A DNA stretch of 64,000 bases, taken from positions 1 through 64,000 of the forward strand of contig MU400538.1 in assembly GCA_022578965.1 (NCBI GenBank), written 5' to 3'. Origin of the DNA: Xylaria sp. FL1777. Taxonomy: Eukaryota > Ascomycota > Sordariomycetes > Xylariales > Xylariaceae. A model generated the notes under the pieces. That model saw only the letters and a list, made by a program, of their open reading frames with translations. It searched no databases and was not told the DNA's origin. This document shows, piece after piece, positions 11,530 to 23,868 of the stretch (its first letter is position 1; every line of letters begins with the position of its first letter). A program made the translations under genes and the position numbers.

Positions 11530-12954
11530 TTACTCGGAATGCTGTTGGATGTCCTTCTTCCATTCCCTCTTCACGTCATCTAGGAGTTGCAGGTCTCCCA
11601 GGACATCAATCCCCACAGCAGCCATGGCTTTCCCAGCACGGAGACAATTCTCGAACGCAAGCCTTGTTCCCGCTGCTTGTGCGAATCCAGGGTTGTGAGG
11701 ACCGCTGCCCCCTGGGCCAGCAGGGATCGAGAACCCGACGTTGAGGCTCGGCATGGCATAGCTGATGTTGCCCTGGTCCGTGCTGGCCGTCGTGCGCCCC
11801 TCGATCTCGTCCACGTCGGGATTGTCGGGTATCAAGTCCGGTGGCGAGAGCTGGTTGAAGTGCTGGCGGTAGTGGTCTGCGAGCAGGCGGTTGGGGACGT
11901 GGTCGGCGTACGACTGCACAGGCGTCACCTTCAGAGTGGCTCCCGTCGCAGCCGCCCCGGCTTCGAAGCAGGCATCGACCTTCTTTCTCAGCTCGCGCAG
12001 TCTCGTCTGCGTGTTCGCCCGCACGACAAAGCCCCCCGCTGTGTATGCGTGGATAATGTTGGGTCGGACACCCCCGGCCGTAATATTCCCCTGTATCACA
12101 TCGCCCGGCATCGTCTGCTGGCGGAGCACAGAAATGGCGTTGTATGCCGTGATGAGTGCGTCCAAGGCGTTGATGCCCAGCCATGGATTGGCCGCTGCGT
12201 GGGCTTCGCGTCCGAAGTATTCCACCTTGAATGCCGTATATGCCGACGTGCGCATAAGGGCGTGGTTCTTGGTGATACCAGGATGTGACAATAAATTAAT
12301 ATCGACCCTGTGATCTCGGTATGCCCCAGCCTGTAACAGCTTAATCTTCCCCCCACCACCTAGATGAATATCGACGTTCGGTAAACATGTCAGCCGTCAC
12401 TAGATTGCGTGTTGGTTGCTGCTCACCTTCTTCTGCAGGCGTCCCAAAGAGCACAACTGTACCGCCTAGTTCACCCCGTCTCAATATCTCTGCTACGGCC
12501 AGACCTCCTGCTACCGATGCCGTCGCGATGAGGTTATGACCACAGGCATGTCCAATACCCTCCAATGCATCTATTCTAACTCATCAGCATGCATAAATCA
12601 AGTGTTTAATGTCGAAACCACATATACCGCACCCATTTCCACGTTGAATGAGACAACAGGACCCTTCTTCCCACTATTAAACACTGCGACCCAAGCCGTC
12701 GCCAACCCATAAGCCGAGGGAGTCACCCTCCATCCGCTCCGGCTCGATAGGAACTTTGTCAATGTCTCGTGGGCGATGAATTCCTTATACCCTAACTCGG
12801 GATTATCGTGAATCGTCTTGTTCACGGCCCATAGTTCCTCTGCAATGCTATCGATGAAACTGCTGATCTCATGAAGATGCCCCGCTTCAATTGGTTGAAT
12901 CTCTGTAGCGTCTTCATGGTTGATGAAGACAAAGTCCTCATCTAATTGGGCCAT
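11530..12954 (-). CDS. M20-family metallo-amidohydrolase (PM20D2 / M20D-like)
   Basis: Hydrolyses an amide or peptide bond with a two-metal centre; substrate unknown. Three exons, 12954-12633, 12570-12427 and 12359-11530 (introns GTGCGG..TAG and GTGAGC..TAG), 431 aa. The ATG at 12954 is chosen because the frame upstream begins with TTG. Joining exons 1 and 2 restores VEMDALEGIGHACGHN, with the metal/catalytic HACGHN motif at residues 115-120. Joining exons 2 and 3 restores the PAEEGGGGK segment with the catalytic Glu pair at 154-155. The later block from about residue 185 (LMRTSAYTAFKVEYFGREAH) is the dimerisation/lid domain start of M20D proteins. Near the C-terminus GPHNPGF takes the place of the usual metal-binding His segment. 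No signal peptide. Relatives act on N-acyl amino acids or dipeptides. It lies 527 bp downstream of a co-oriented transporter gene. Confidence 0.92.
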
Positions 12955-13480
12955 GGCTCCCAATTGAAACAGTGGTAATCGATCCGATTGAGTTTAATCC
13001 TCTCTTCTCACTAAAATATCATACAGACGCTTGAAACCAGCCATGTGTATTTTTCTCTCCAATGCTAATATACAGGGGAAGTACAAGCCATGCTATGTTT
13101 ACTTAGTAATTGGCCCCCGCATTATCAGTCCGGGAATAGAACCTCCGATGCCTATATGCCATTGTCTATATCTACGTTATAGCCGAGTGCTATCTAGATG
13201 AAATACTCAAATACCAAGAATTCTCGATGGCTTTTGTTTTTCTCCTACATTTTTGACGAAGATTATTTACGAAGCTTTCGAGTCACCAAATGCAGCCTTA
13301 CACAAGAATAAACAAGCGGTTAACCAAGCTTTGCGTGGTCCAGAAATAATCATGCACTCATGATCTATCCCCAAAACATGTAGCATTCAAGGCCAGTATG
13401 TATTCGAGGTATATGTAAGTATATATTACTCTATGGTGTCCCACATTAAGTCCCAACCCCATACTCAACCCGGAATCTCA
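12955..13480. other. Intergenic, no gene seen
   Basis: Spacer of 526 bp between the transporter stop and the M20 start. It should hold the M20 promoter and transporter 3' end. I see no distinct motif. Confidence 0.5.
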
Positions 13481-15342
13481 TCAAGCAGGCGAGATCTCCC
13501 TATGATCCTCCCGATGGACGGCGGCATCCTTCTCAGGATCGCTCGCAGTGTCGGCGCGGCGCGCATCGGCGACGCCTAGCATCAGACCGCCCTTCTCGAC
13601 GTGATTCTGGCCGCCGAAGAGGGCGTCCATCTCCTCAAGCGAGACCTGCTTGGTCTCGGGGATGAAGAAGTACACGAACACGGCCAGCAGGATGTTAGTA
13701 GCGAAGAAGAAGAACAGGCACTTCAGCCCCTCGTTGGCCAGGAAGATGGGGAAGAACTGCTGGAACACCGTGTTCGCCACGTTCTGGCTCTGCGAGCACA
13801 TCCCCACCGCCTGCGCGCGGACGTTCATGCTGAAGACTTCTGACGTCCACATCCAGACGGTGCTGTGAGGTCGTCAGCATCAGCATCGTATTAATTACTG
13901 CGATTCGGGATGGGAGAGGATGGACTAGGTGTTGTTAGGGATTTACTTACGCGCCCCACGATGGCTTGTAGAAGAAGATAAATAGGAACAGCAAGAAGAC
14001 GATGGCGATGCCGACGGGCTGCGTCTTAGTCGCCGTGCCGTCGGCCGCGATCACGTCTGGGGTCTTCAGGCCGACGATAGGCACAATGAGCATGCACGTC
14101 GCCATGCCGAGCGCTCCAACGATCAGGAGCCATCGTCGGCCGAATCGGTCGGCGGTCCAGAGGGCGTTCAGGGTGAACAGGATACCGAAGGTGGCGTTGA
14201 GCGCGTTGATCAGATTGATCGTCTGGCTCGACGTCCAGATCTTCTTGTAGATGGCGCTCGAATACGAGTTGAGTGTGCCCTGGCCGGAGAGCTGCTGTCC
14301 GACATTGATGACGAAGGCGAGACCCAGACGCTTGCGGATCGACGGATCCTTGAACAACGCCGTGTAGGATCCGCTAATTACTTCGTTCTCGTACTCGATG
14401 GCTTCACGGATGGCAAGAATCTCATCCTCGATCTCCTGTTCAGTTTCTCGAATTCGCCGCAGCGCTTTCTTAGCTTCCTCGATGTTATTGTGACGCTTGA
14501 TCCACCAACGCGGCGACTCGGGTTGCCAGGGTAGCAGCAGGACGATGATTAATGGTACAAGGATCTGGAATATGACGACGAGGCGCCAATCCCAGTTTCC
14601 CAACCTCTTCCTATAGATATTGCCAGCGAAGGCAATCCAATAAGCGAGGAAGCTTCCAACACTATAGAACGTTTGCCAGAAGGTCATCACACTGCCACGG
14701 ACCTCGGGCAGCGACACTTCTCCAATGTAGATGGGACCAGCAGCTGCATGATTATTAGTCTAATGACGGGAGGTTGGATGATAATCAACGTACTTAGTGC
14801 CAGTCCTTGGCCCAGACCGATCAGGACACGGCCTCCAATGAAAGCGCCCAGGTTATGTCGCGGAGCGAAGGCTTGGATGAATGTCGCAATAATAGTAATG
14901 AAGCATCCAAGACCCATTCCCCAGCGTCTTCCAAAATAGTCGGCCTACATCAGAGTTAGATACAACTAGCAGAATGTCGGTGAGAGGAGCACGTACGACC
15001 GGCCCACCGAAGAAAAAGCCGGAAACGATGGCTCCGATGGTATATGCGGTGTTCACGAGACCAATTAGGTACCCATCGGTTTTCTGTTGGACGGTTAGGT
15101 GTATTCAACTATGGGCATATAGTGCTTGGCGACTTACAGAGTTGAGGTCGAACCACTCAAGCCAGTTATCGGAGCCCTGGGCTGCGTTGAATACAGAGGC
15201 ATCGTAACCGTATAAAACCATGCACATCGCCGCCACCAAGGAGATGTACCTATAGAACCAATGTATCAGCAACATTTCAGGTGACGTGAGCAAGACCCAT
15301 AGAAAAGACTTACCAGTTGTAGGCCTTCTTTGAGCCGAACAT
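13481..15342 (-). CDS. MFS sugar-porter family transporter
   Basis: Plasma-membrane importer of a sugar or sugar-like solute. Six exons: 15342-15314, 15249-15138, 15083-14997, 14944-14794, 14743-13951 and 13862-13481, 517 aa. All introns have GT..AG ends and all junctions restore family motifs, for example LALTAGPIYIGEVSLPEVRG across intron 4. Sugar-porter signatures are present: GGRVLIGLGQG, PESPRWW (about 201-207) after the sixth membrane helix, and PETKQVSLEEMD (from 459) after the twelfth. Long hydrophobic helices alternate with short loops as expected for 12 TM segments. The N-terminal tail is short (MFGSKKAYNWYISL). The type resembles lactose/hexose permeases, but I cannot assign the sugar. 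It lies between the M20 gene and a Zn2Cys6 regulator, all in the same direction. Confidence 0.93.
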
Positions 15343-16456
15343 CTTGACTGTTGACGAACAAGACCTCAAGTTATTCCCGATGATCTCTAGCGAAAGGATG
15401 ACAAGCGAGCTGTCAGCCGAGCTGGAAGGAAAGAAAGAAAAGGAGGACGTTCCCCAGGAGGGTGTGTCCGAGTATAAGAATGGTTCCAACGGTCCATCCC
15501 CTCGGCGCTGTCAGGTCGCTAGGATCTAGATCAAGATGTTCAATCCGAGTCTGTCTTTTACCATTACCCATGACTATTGGTGGCGCGTCACCCACCCGTT
15601 ATCCCCAATTGGTCACCATCATGTATGTCCCTGGTCTCGGTTACCAACGATATGGGGTGACATGTACCATCCCAGTCGACAGAAGACGACCCATCGCGCG
15701 TGGCAACTAGGTAAAAGAGCCTTGTCCAAGGGTCCATAGCGTCGTTCGTGGTCTACTACGTACGTATTGCTCATTACCCCTACCTTGTCAAGTTTCTCCC
15801 TTGAACCAAGTCACCTACGATGATTTACTAGTTAAAACTCCCACCCCCATGGATGTGGTATCTCCCCCAGTGCAAGTTTAGCGGGGGAAGGACGGGTATA
15901 CTGCCGTTTGGGAGCTGAGAAGGCTGGGGAAACTGGGGATTTGCGGAGAATATCTCGAACTTGAGTTCCACCAATCAGAGTTTTACCGTGGGCTATTATA
16001 GTACGCGGAATTATCTTATAATCGCACCTATGTCTTCTCAAGGTGGACTTACCTTACTAAGCACCAAGTTCCATAATGAAGGCTAGGATATTTGAAGCGA
16101 TTGAGGATAAGTATAGGTATGTGGTGTGATAGAAGCGACCCGTGATGTAAGTATATATCTATCTAGGTGGCGCTGATACTACATGAATTGCTTTATTTTA
16201 AACCCCCATTCGAATGAGATACATACATAAACAGTACCTCAAACGACGGCGATTTCCGTTAGCGAATCAATATCAAGCGCCCAAGCCAAGAGATTCGCAC
16301 AAGCTATTTTGACAGATAAATTGGTGCGTGATCGTAAGAAACTTCATATCCCAGTTATTAAAATACATGTTCGCCGCCAGACACCGCGCTCTAGCCCTTG
16401 CCCAACACCAAATAGTCCGTTCATTGCTATATAGATGCCCGTTTCACTCCTCAACG
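15343..16456. other. Intergenic, transporter promoter region
   Basis: About 1.1 kb upstream of the transporter and downstream of the first Zn2Cys6 gene. No credible coding region. No repeat worth naming. Confidence 0.5.
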
Positions 16457-18641
16457 CTAAGTCCTCGGGCCACCGACATCCCCTCTCATCATAGCCTCGA
16501 CATTTACGTCAACCCACCGCATATCTCTGGGCATCTGCGCCTGCATATTTCGAGGCGGGGACGGTTGTTGTTTGATTTGCCGTCTCATGCGTAATCGGTC
16601 AACGACATCTTGAGATATCACATCAAAAGTTCGCCTCAACGATACGGAATCATCCCACCGCTCGCCGTATCTGGCCAGCGTCCTCGCGGTGCGCTCCAAG
16701 CAGTTCAGGCTTCTCTCCAGATTGTCGAAGCCCGCGCCTCCCATCCGACGTGGAAGTGCCGGAGGCACCACCCCTGAGTAGGGCGGTGGTTGCGGTATTA
16801 TGCCGGAGAGAAGTAGATCTTCTGCGTCGTGTACAACTGCGATGAATTGGTTAGCCATGAAAAAGACGCGTAGCGCATCGTGATACGAGTAAAACCCCGT
16901 ATTGCGCCCGCTATGTGTTATTTCGTATATGTGATCCAAATACGCAATGGCGTGCTCGAAAATAAACAGTCGGTCATAGTCAGTAAGGGAGGGTGATTTA
17001 GCCGATGGCGACATGCAGTAGACAAAGCTGTAGCGCAACTCAAGATCGAAGAGTTCTCTCACGCCTATTGGCAGTGTGTTGGGTAGTCTCTCGGCCCATT
17101 CTTGCATTTCCCGGCATATCTGCCAGATGAAGTTCGTGTCGGGTGAAGGGGTTGCTTCGGATTGGGACAATAGCTGGTACCAGTGCGATTGCGCCCGTCG
17201 GAGCTGAAATAGCAATAGAGCTGGCTCGCAACTTGAGAGGTATTGGCCGGTGATTGATGCCCTGCGGTTGAAGGATGAAGACCTTGGGAAGGCCACGTTC
17301 GCCGCAGCATCTGTGAAGGAAAATGCGCGAGTGAAGACCATACTGATTGACCTAAAAATACGTCAGCATAATTTGACTCATTTGATCAATGAGTATTGGT
17401 CGTACCTGTCTAGCGAGTACACGCAATAGAAAGTTTTCCGCCGCATGTCGAGTGATGACTTATCAGACAATTGCTCCTTGGGGGGATCTTGATGAAACCC
17501 CAGGTCTATGACTGCGCGACAGGTAAACCCGATTAAATGCCAGCTGTCAAAATGGGCTGGATCCAGGGTTGAGTATTGTGTTAGAAGGATAAGAGATTGT
17601 ATTTGATCGGTGTGGCCTGGCGTGAGGGCGTGGTCGGCGTGCCTGAGAGCGCGTGAGGCTAGGTAAAGACCGTCAATGTAATGCTGGTCATTTTTTACGT
17701 GGCTTTGTGCACTAGAGCTAATGGCGAGAACCATATAAAGAAGCCAAGAATCGCTGTGTTTTATGAACCGATCCTGGGCTGAGTACACCTGGTCGAGAAC
17801 TTTGTAAAGATTCTGTTCCGAGAAAGCAGGGTAGAGGCAATATATATTGGTAATGTAATACTGGACTAAAGCCATGGCGGCTTGTCTCTGTGGCATTTGC
17901 CAGTTACCGTCTTTAGGGAGAGGCTCATTCGTGGCGGCAGCTAGCACAAGTCGAGCGAATGTCATGTTACTTGTAGATGGCTCAAAGTCTCTCGTCGTCG
18001 CATTGACAGAACTTCACGATTGGTTAGTACCCAGATAGACGCGATCAGGATTAACAACGCACAGGAACCCGAAGTCGGATATGAGCGAGTTGACATCCGA
18101 ATTCTCGCGACTCCTCGCGGCTTTACGATACATAGCAGCTTGAATATTAGCAAGCGAGTCTTTCCGGTCAGTCTGAGGAATGGGAGGCAACGACGCATGC
18201 TGAGCGAGCGATGCCTTTCGAGATCGCGCAAAGGCCAGGCGCCTCTCCATCTTCTCTATCCGAAGCTCAAGTGCTGCTACGTAGCTGCCAGAGTGTTAGT
18301 CTGGCCGTGCAATTAAATAGGGCTTCATATAACCGGCTTGCCTTCGTTCCTTGCCCCTGGCAAACTGGTCGTTAGCTGCCGAGCATTCATTCTCCCGGCC
18401 AGCCTTCTCACAAGCCGTGCACGCAGGTAATTTGCCATCGCACTGCCAATGTCAGGACCAACGCGTTGGGAGCCCCGAGACGGGCATCACTGACCTTGAC
18501 CTTAGCAGACCGACCTATGCACAGCTCATTAGTCTCGACCTGTCACACATTTAGAAAGAACTGGTGCTCACATCTGGAGCAAGCCGACACTGGACGGGAC
18601 ACCCGCAGCAGCGGGTTATCGGAGAAACTAGACCGCGGCAT
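16457..18641 (-). CDS. Zn2Cys6 transcription factor with fungal-specific TF domain (TF1)
   Basis: Six exons: 18641-18572, 18514-18495 (20 nt), 18442-18342, 18284-18063, 18011-17406 and 17351-16457, 637 aa. Splicing builds a canonical zinc cluster at residues 21-50: Cys at 21, 24, 31, 38, 41 and 50 (ACSRC | RSAKVK | CDGKLPAC). It is divided over exons 1 to 3, with the micro-exon supplying RSAKVK. The intron after exon 3 appears to be GC-AG (CGAAG|GCAAG ... CCAG), and it alone restores ARGKERSYVAALELR, a dimerisation-region motif common in this class. Intron 4 (GTGCGT, branch site TACTAAC, AAG acceptor) restores DFGFLSVNATTRDF. The remainder is the middle-homology region (PF04082 type), including GFHQDPP and DMRRKTFYCVYSLDR. 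Nuclear regulator; target genes unknown. The adjacent transporter is a reasonable candidate target. Confidence 0.93.
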
Positions 18642-20889
18642 TGCGCCAGGCGGACAGGAGCACACCAGGATGTCTGGGTTTCACCGAACCTATCCGACAA
18701 GCCGTACGGTGGATTACAGAAGAACAACCCCGTCGCGGTGCTGCTATGACAATGGCAAGCCGATCGCGATACGCACTATCCGGTTGCTAATATAAGCGCC
18801 GAAGCGCATTCGTACCGTTACGCAGCCCTCTGCCCCGCCAATATGCAGTCTTCTTCCGCTTCGAGGCTTGGCGGATTTGTTAGCTTAACGCGGGCCGAGA
18901 TAGTGGCTCTACCGTGTGTTTCGCTAATAGGGCTCCGTTAGAGGGTGGTGAACCAGGGGCAAATGCTGACAAGCGGATATATGTTAGAAGTCTGGAATCT
19001 CTATGCGACGAAGGTCCCCTGATTGCGATAGACAGAGTAGGTCTTCTTGAGAAAAGGCAAACAGGGAGTGGACTGCGGGGTCTTGCTCATCCCTTGGGAA
19101 ACCCTACCTAGCTCTAGTACACTACTAGATAGACCCTTACTGACGCTTCCCCCGCCCCTTTTCTCACCAGTCAGAAGGCTGCAGAACCTGGTCCGGATAG
19201 GTGGTGGCACCCGAGACCAAGACAGGACCAGAGGTCGAGGGTGGGGGTTTATGGCTTTTGGTAGTATTGGTGAAGCGAGGCGGTGATACTGAACAGCGAC
19301 GAAGATGTTCTCGAGTCTCAAGCTTATTCAGGATGATGGGGTATTTGGAACCTTTTCATGCAGCATGACTTTCAAAATAGAAAAGAGAAAAACGTGTGTT
19401 GGATCTTTGACCCTGGAAACGCATCTGTGAATGGAGTCGCAACTTGTTTCCTGAGCCTTGACTAAGCCTCCAGAAGGAATCGCGTATAGTCTCTACTACA
19501 GCCTACATCCATCCTTAGAATACAACTCGTCAAAAGACACGTCGTCGGAACGATTCCCTTAATTAGCATGTCGAACCCTGAGATCTCTACCCTAACACAG
19601 GAGGAAGATACAGTACCTGTGCCTCTATTTCTACTGTAGCTTTTCCGGATGATCTCTTGCAAACTTAGCACGCATAACATGTAGGCAACGGTGTCAGCAG
19701 CAACGCCTGCACCAGTTCAACAGTGTTTCATGATACTCACTCATGCAGCAGGCTACTGCCCTGTCGATGTGAGCTTCCATTGGCATTCTGTTATATTTTT
19801 GGCATTCGGACCAGAATTTTCGGTAGAGTCTAGATCTAGTAACCCCAGGTAGACTACCCTTTTCGCTTACAGAAGGGTAAATAGGTTATTGTCTTAGCAG
19901 TGAGCATCGCATGTGGTAAAACGATCAACATCTCGCCGGACATATCGATAAATAGTATATACTATCTACATATAAGAGGTGGCATGGGTGATTGCTGACT
20001 CGGCATCGGAAGACCTATCTAGTTACCTCCAAGTCAACTGACAGGCGGGAAGAACCCACCTAATAAGCATGACAGGCCGACAGCATCGTACATGGGAGGT
20101 TTTCTCATGCTCTGTTTATTGCCTGTCACCAGTTTCCCCGCAGCTAGGTCCTACATGTAGACTAACAAATCGATTTTATTAAGCAATAATCAGCACCGCT
20201 TTCCCCATTGTAGCTGTCTGAGACATCGAGGATTGGGCCGTGGCCACGTGGAAACGCAAATCAGAAGGCCTGGAAGAGGCTGAATAAGAGTCCAGACATT
20301 CAGGCCCTGAAACCTATCAGTATCCCTAACTCATGATTCTCCAGAAGCTTTGGACGCGGTTCTGGGGCGCCTCAAACTGTAGCCCCCATGTCGTGACCTG
20401 TCAGCTGTACAGTGTATTGCACACACGGGCGGGCCAATCGGCGCTGTTGACTGAGTTGCGAAGGGCGATCTATCCATTACTCATCTACCTACTCAAAGTA
20501 GTGTAAAGTGTAAAGCTAGGGATCCTATCTGATCTAGCGCTCACTATCCAGCACCCCTGAAATACATACGCGAGAGATACACGGACAATGATATCACAGC
20601 CTTATTAACGGCAGAAAGGCCTTGTGTTATTAAATGAGCAGCCATATATACTACTGTTGTACTTTGGTTTCCCTTGGACGAGATAACATGGCTGCATAGC
20701 GAATTGGTTCACCGAACCAATCTCCCTTAGTCCATTTACGGCCACGGTAGAAACTCGACTGAACCCCCGCGACATTGTGCGACCGGGCGACAACGGTTCC
20801 CCCGCGTGCCTGCGCGCGTAAGACCACGAGAGACTTTGGTGTCATATCCAAAGCAAATGTTAGCAGTGGGATAGAAAAGCAGCCTACCG
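18642..20889. other. Shared divergent promoter region of TF1 and TF2
   Basis: 2.25 kb between two head-to-head Zn2Cys6 genes. Frames at 18914-19321 show no domain. I see no RNA gene. The ATG used for TF2 follows at 20890. Confidence 0.55.
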
Positions 20890-23868
20890 ATGGATGCCTC
20901 TATTGTCTTCCGCCAGGTGGATGGCCTCGGTGGCCATGTTCTGAAGCCCCATCACCAACCTCCACCAAGCAAGACGGCGAACAGCGACGAACACGGAGAA
21001 CATGAAAACTCTCACCGCATTGCGCACACCTTAACAGCTTGCTGTCGCTGTCGCCAGGTCAGTAGGGCGCATCTTCCATACATGTCTCATGCTGTAGCCT
21101 TGATTATCTATCGCTTTGGAATCGCACTATTAGGCGTTAACTCAGGCTTCGTAGAGGAAAACTCGGTGCGATCCCACACTCCCTCGATGCCTCCCTTGCG
21201 AACGATCGGGTTCCATATGCGAATATTTTGATACCACGAAGGGCAAAAAGATAAGTCGACATTATGTCGTCAGGCTCCAAGAGAGGGTCCGTACTCTAGA
21301 TGCGGAGCTTAGCCAGTACATTGATGACGACGACCTCCACACCAAAGATCAAGAGGATTTCCTTCGCCCCGGTGGTCTTGTCAGACTTAACGAAACTGAT
21401 GAAACCCCTCGATATCTGGGCCCATCTAGTGGGATCGCCATGACGCGCATTGTAATGGAAGAAGCGAAGCGGTATACTAAAACGGGCCGGATTTCAGAAC
21501 TCATACCCGAGGTCAGGGGAAGGCGGAAAGCTGCGAGCTCCGTGAATTCTGCCGCTGGTAATAGGTCACAGTCTTTCAGCATGCCGGCAGCAAATCCTAG
21601 AAAAAAGAGCTATCCCATGGTCAGCGCGGTAGCAGCAGCGGGTCTTCCAAGCAGAGGCATCGCTGACAGACTCATTGAAGTCTTCCACCAACGAGGTAAG
21701 GTGGCGTGATAACTGATACCCTAAAGGCGCAGACTGACTTTAAATTATAGCTCAAGTGTTCAACCCGGCTCTTCATGAGAGGGTTCTCGCCAATGCTCTC
21801 GAGGATGTTTATGCGGGTAGCCAGGATCCGTACCAGAACTTTATCGTCCATCTGGTGATGGCCATAAGCATGCAAAAGCTTGACTCTAACTATGCCGGGC
21901 TTGCTGACAGCTATTACCTGGCGGCGATGCAATACTACGAGGCGGTTGTTAGGCCAAAGGACCTTAAGACGCTCCAGTGCCTTGTATTGATAGGCCAATA
22001 TTCACTTTTAACACCGACACGAACAGCTGTCTATTATGTGGTTGGTCTCGCAACGAGGATCAGTCAACAGTTAGGCCTCGCGGATGAGAAGACGATCGCT
22101 TTAGGCGCTAACGACCCTTTGTCCTTGGATATGCGTCGACGACTCAGCTGGATCGTGAGCAACTATGAACTCGGGCTGTCTCACTCTATGGGTCGACCAA
22201 ACGGGTTTGCCAAGACTGATGATCTCGTTGACATCAAATGGTTTGAGACTGCATCCGATGCAAACATTTCGGAGAGTGGTATTGCACCCGGACCACCAGA
22301 TGAAAAAAAGCTTGTGGCCATTCATTTCTGCAAAATGCGACTGCTCCAAGCCGAGATACGCCGCACATTATATGAGATGAAGCGCCCAGAACCAAGAAAT
22401 GCCCACCATCCTTGGTTTGCTTCTATGGAGGCCAGGATGGACCAATGGCTGAGGTCATCTCCCGAGAAACCCCCATGGTGCAAGCCATGGTGAGTCCCCT
22501 TTATTCTCTAGAATGACAGTATCCAGCTAACTAGCTTTCTGTAGGTTCACGGGTCGATATCATACAATGGTAGTCACTCTCCACCGCCCTTCACCACAAG
22601 TACCGCGACCATCAGTACACTCTGCTACCAAGTGTTTCGATTCCGCCGCCTTTGTGATAGATATCTCTAGCAAGCAGATGATGTCAGCTGCCGTAGATAT
22701 AACATGGGTCTTCTTACTAACTCTATATATGTCGCTCAACACTCTGCTATGGTGCGTGACAACCTATGCAGACATCCGAGCAGCGCATTCCAGAGAGGAG
22801 GTGCAAGAACTTGTAAACATTGCACTCGACATTATCGACCAATGTGTTGAGCGGTGGCCAGGCACTGCATCAGCGTCTGAACTATACTCTATTCTTACCA
22901 AAGCTTGCCTGCAGAGTTATGACTCCAGTGGTACTCCTCATCTATCCAGCCCAGGCTCTTTTAACACGCCGCCATCGCAACCTGAGACTAGCTCACCCAA
23001 TTCCATGGAACTATCAGGCGGGATGGCCACGTCTAAGCCAGGTGTACCAGCTTTCAATCCGCCTCAATTTGGGTATGTTTTCGGCTCGGCACCCGAATCT
23101 GTAGACAATTACAGCCTCGAGAGCTCTATTCCACAACACCCTACATTCCGATCTAATTCCATCTTCCTAAATCCGGCCTCAAACGACCACACTGGTCGTC
23201 GCTTTAGTTACTTTCCTCCTGATTTCACTCAAACAGACGGCCTACCTGGTATCGATCCCAGTCCACCTCCATCCGAGGCTACCGCTATATCTCCGCCATT
23301 TCTTTCATCGCCACAACTTGCACAAACTCCCCCTGAAGCCATGTCAACTATGCAAGCTACTACTCCGGCTCTAAGTACAATGAGTACACCGTTGATATCG
23401 ACTTCATTGCTTCCAACATCTGGTCCTCAAAGCTCCCCTGAGGCGATGCTTTCCAACGGTATGCAACAAACACCACAGCGTTCACCTCTTCCCGCGTTCA
23501 CTATTCCACCTCTACCACCAGGTCAGCTGCCTCACGGACAACGACCTTTACCGCAAGCCACCACAGTCACCAACTGGTTCAATCCACCACCACCATTCAT
23601 CTCACCCTATTCTTTTGGCACCATGGGCGCAGGCTTCTGGGGCAATGCTGCGGGCCTAAATGGATTCGACGGTATGGAGAACGGCAACTTTGATTCCTCG
23701 CGCCTACCTCCGGAGAGACAGGGGAGTCTTAGCCAGGCACAACAAATCGAGCTGATGGGTGTACTAGAAAATGAAGGTATGGCGGACATAGATAGTTATT
23801 TAAACACGAGCATTGAATATGAGATAGGCAATGCGAATATGGGGATGGATTGGGGCACGCAAACATGA
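20890..23868 (+). CDS. Zn2Cys6 transcription factor (TF2)
   Basis: Four exons: 20890-21057, 21155-21695, 21751-22489 and 22545-23868 (introns 97, 55 and 55 bp, all GT..AG), 923 aa. The first splice joins LTACCRCRQ to RKTRCDPTLPRCLPCERSG and completes a zinc cluster with Cys at 51, 54, 61, 68, 71 and 78. A coiled-coil-like dimerisation helix follows (HYVVRLQERVRTLDAELSQY). Exons 2-4 carry the middle-homology domain (QVFNPALHERVLANALEDVY; later DPLSLDMRRRLSWIVSNYELG with GRPNGF). The last 300 or so residues are rich in Pro, Ser, Thr and Gln and end in an acidic tail, typical of an activation region. The arrangement is the same as in a well-conserved but, to me, unnamed regulator of filamentous fungi. 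The start Met is the first in-frame ATG; an upstream non-coding exon cannot be excluded. Confidence 0.9.

Noticed and set aside
11587..12288. Plus-strand frame of 233 codons opposite the M20 gene
   Set aside because: Arg/Val-rich antisense shadow of the M20 third exon.
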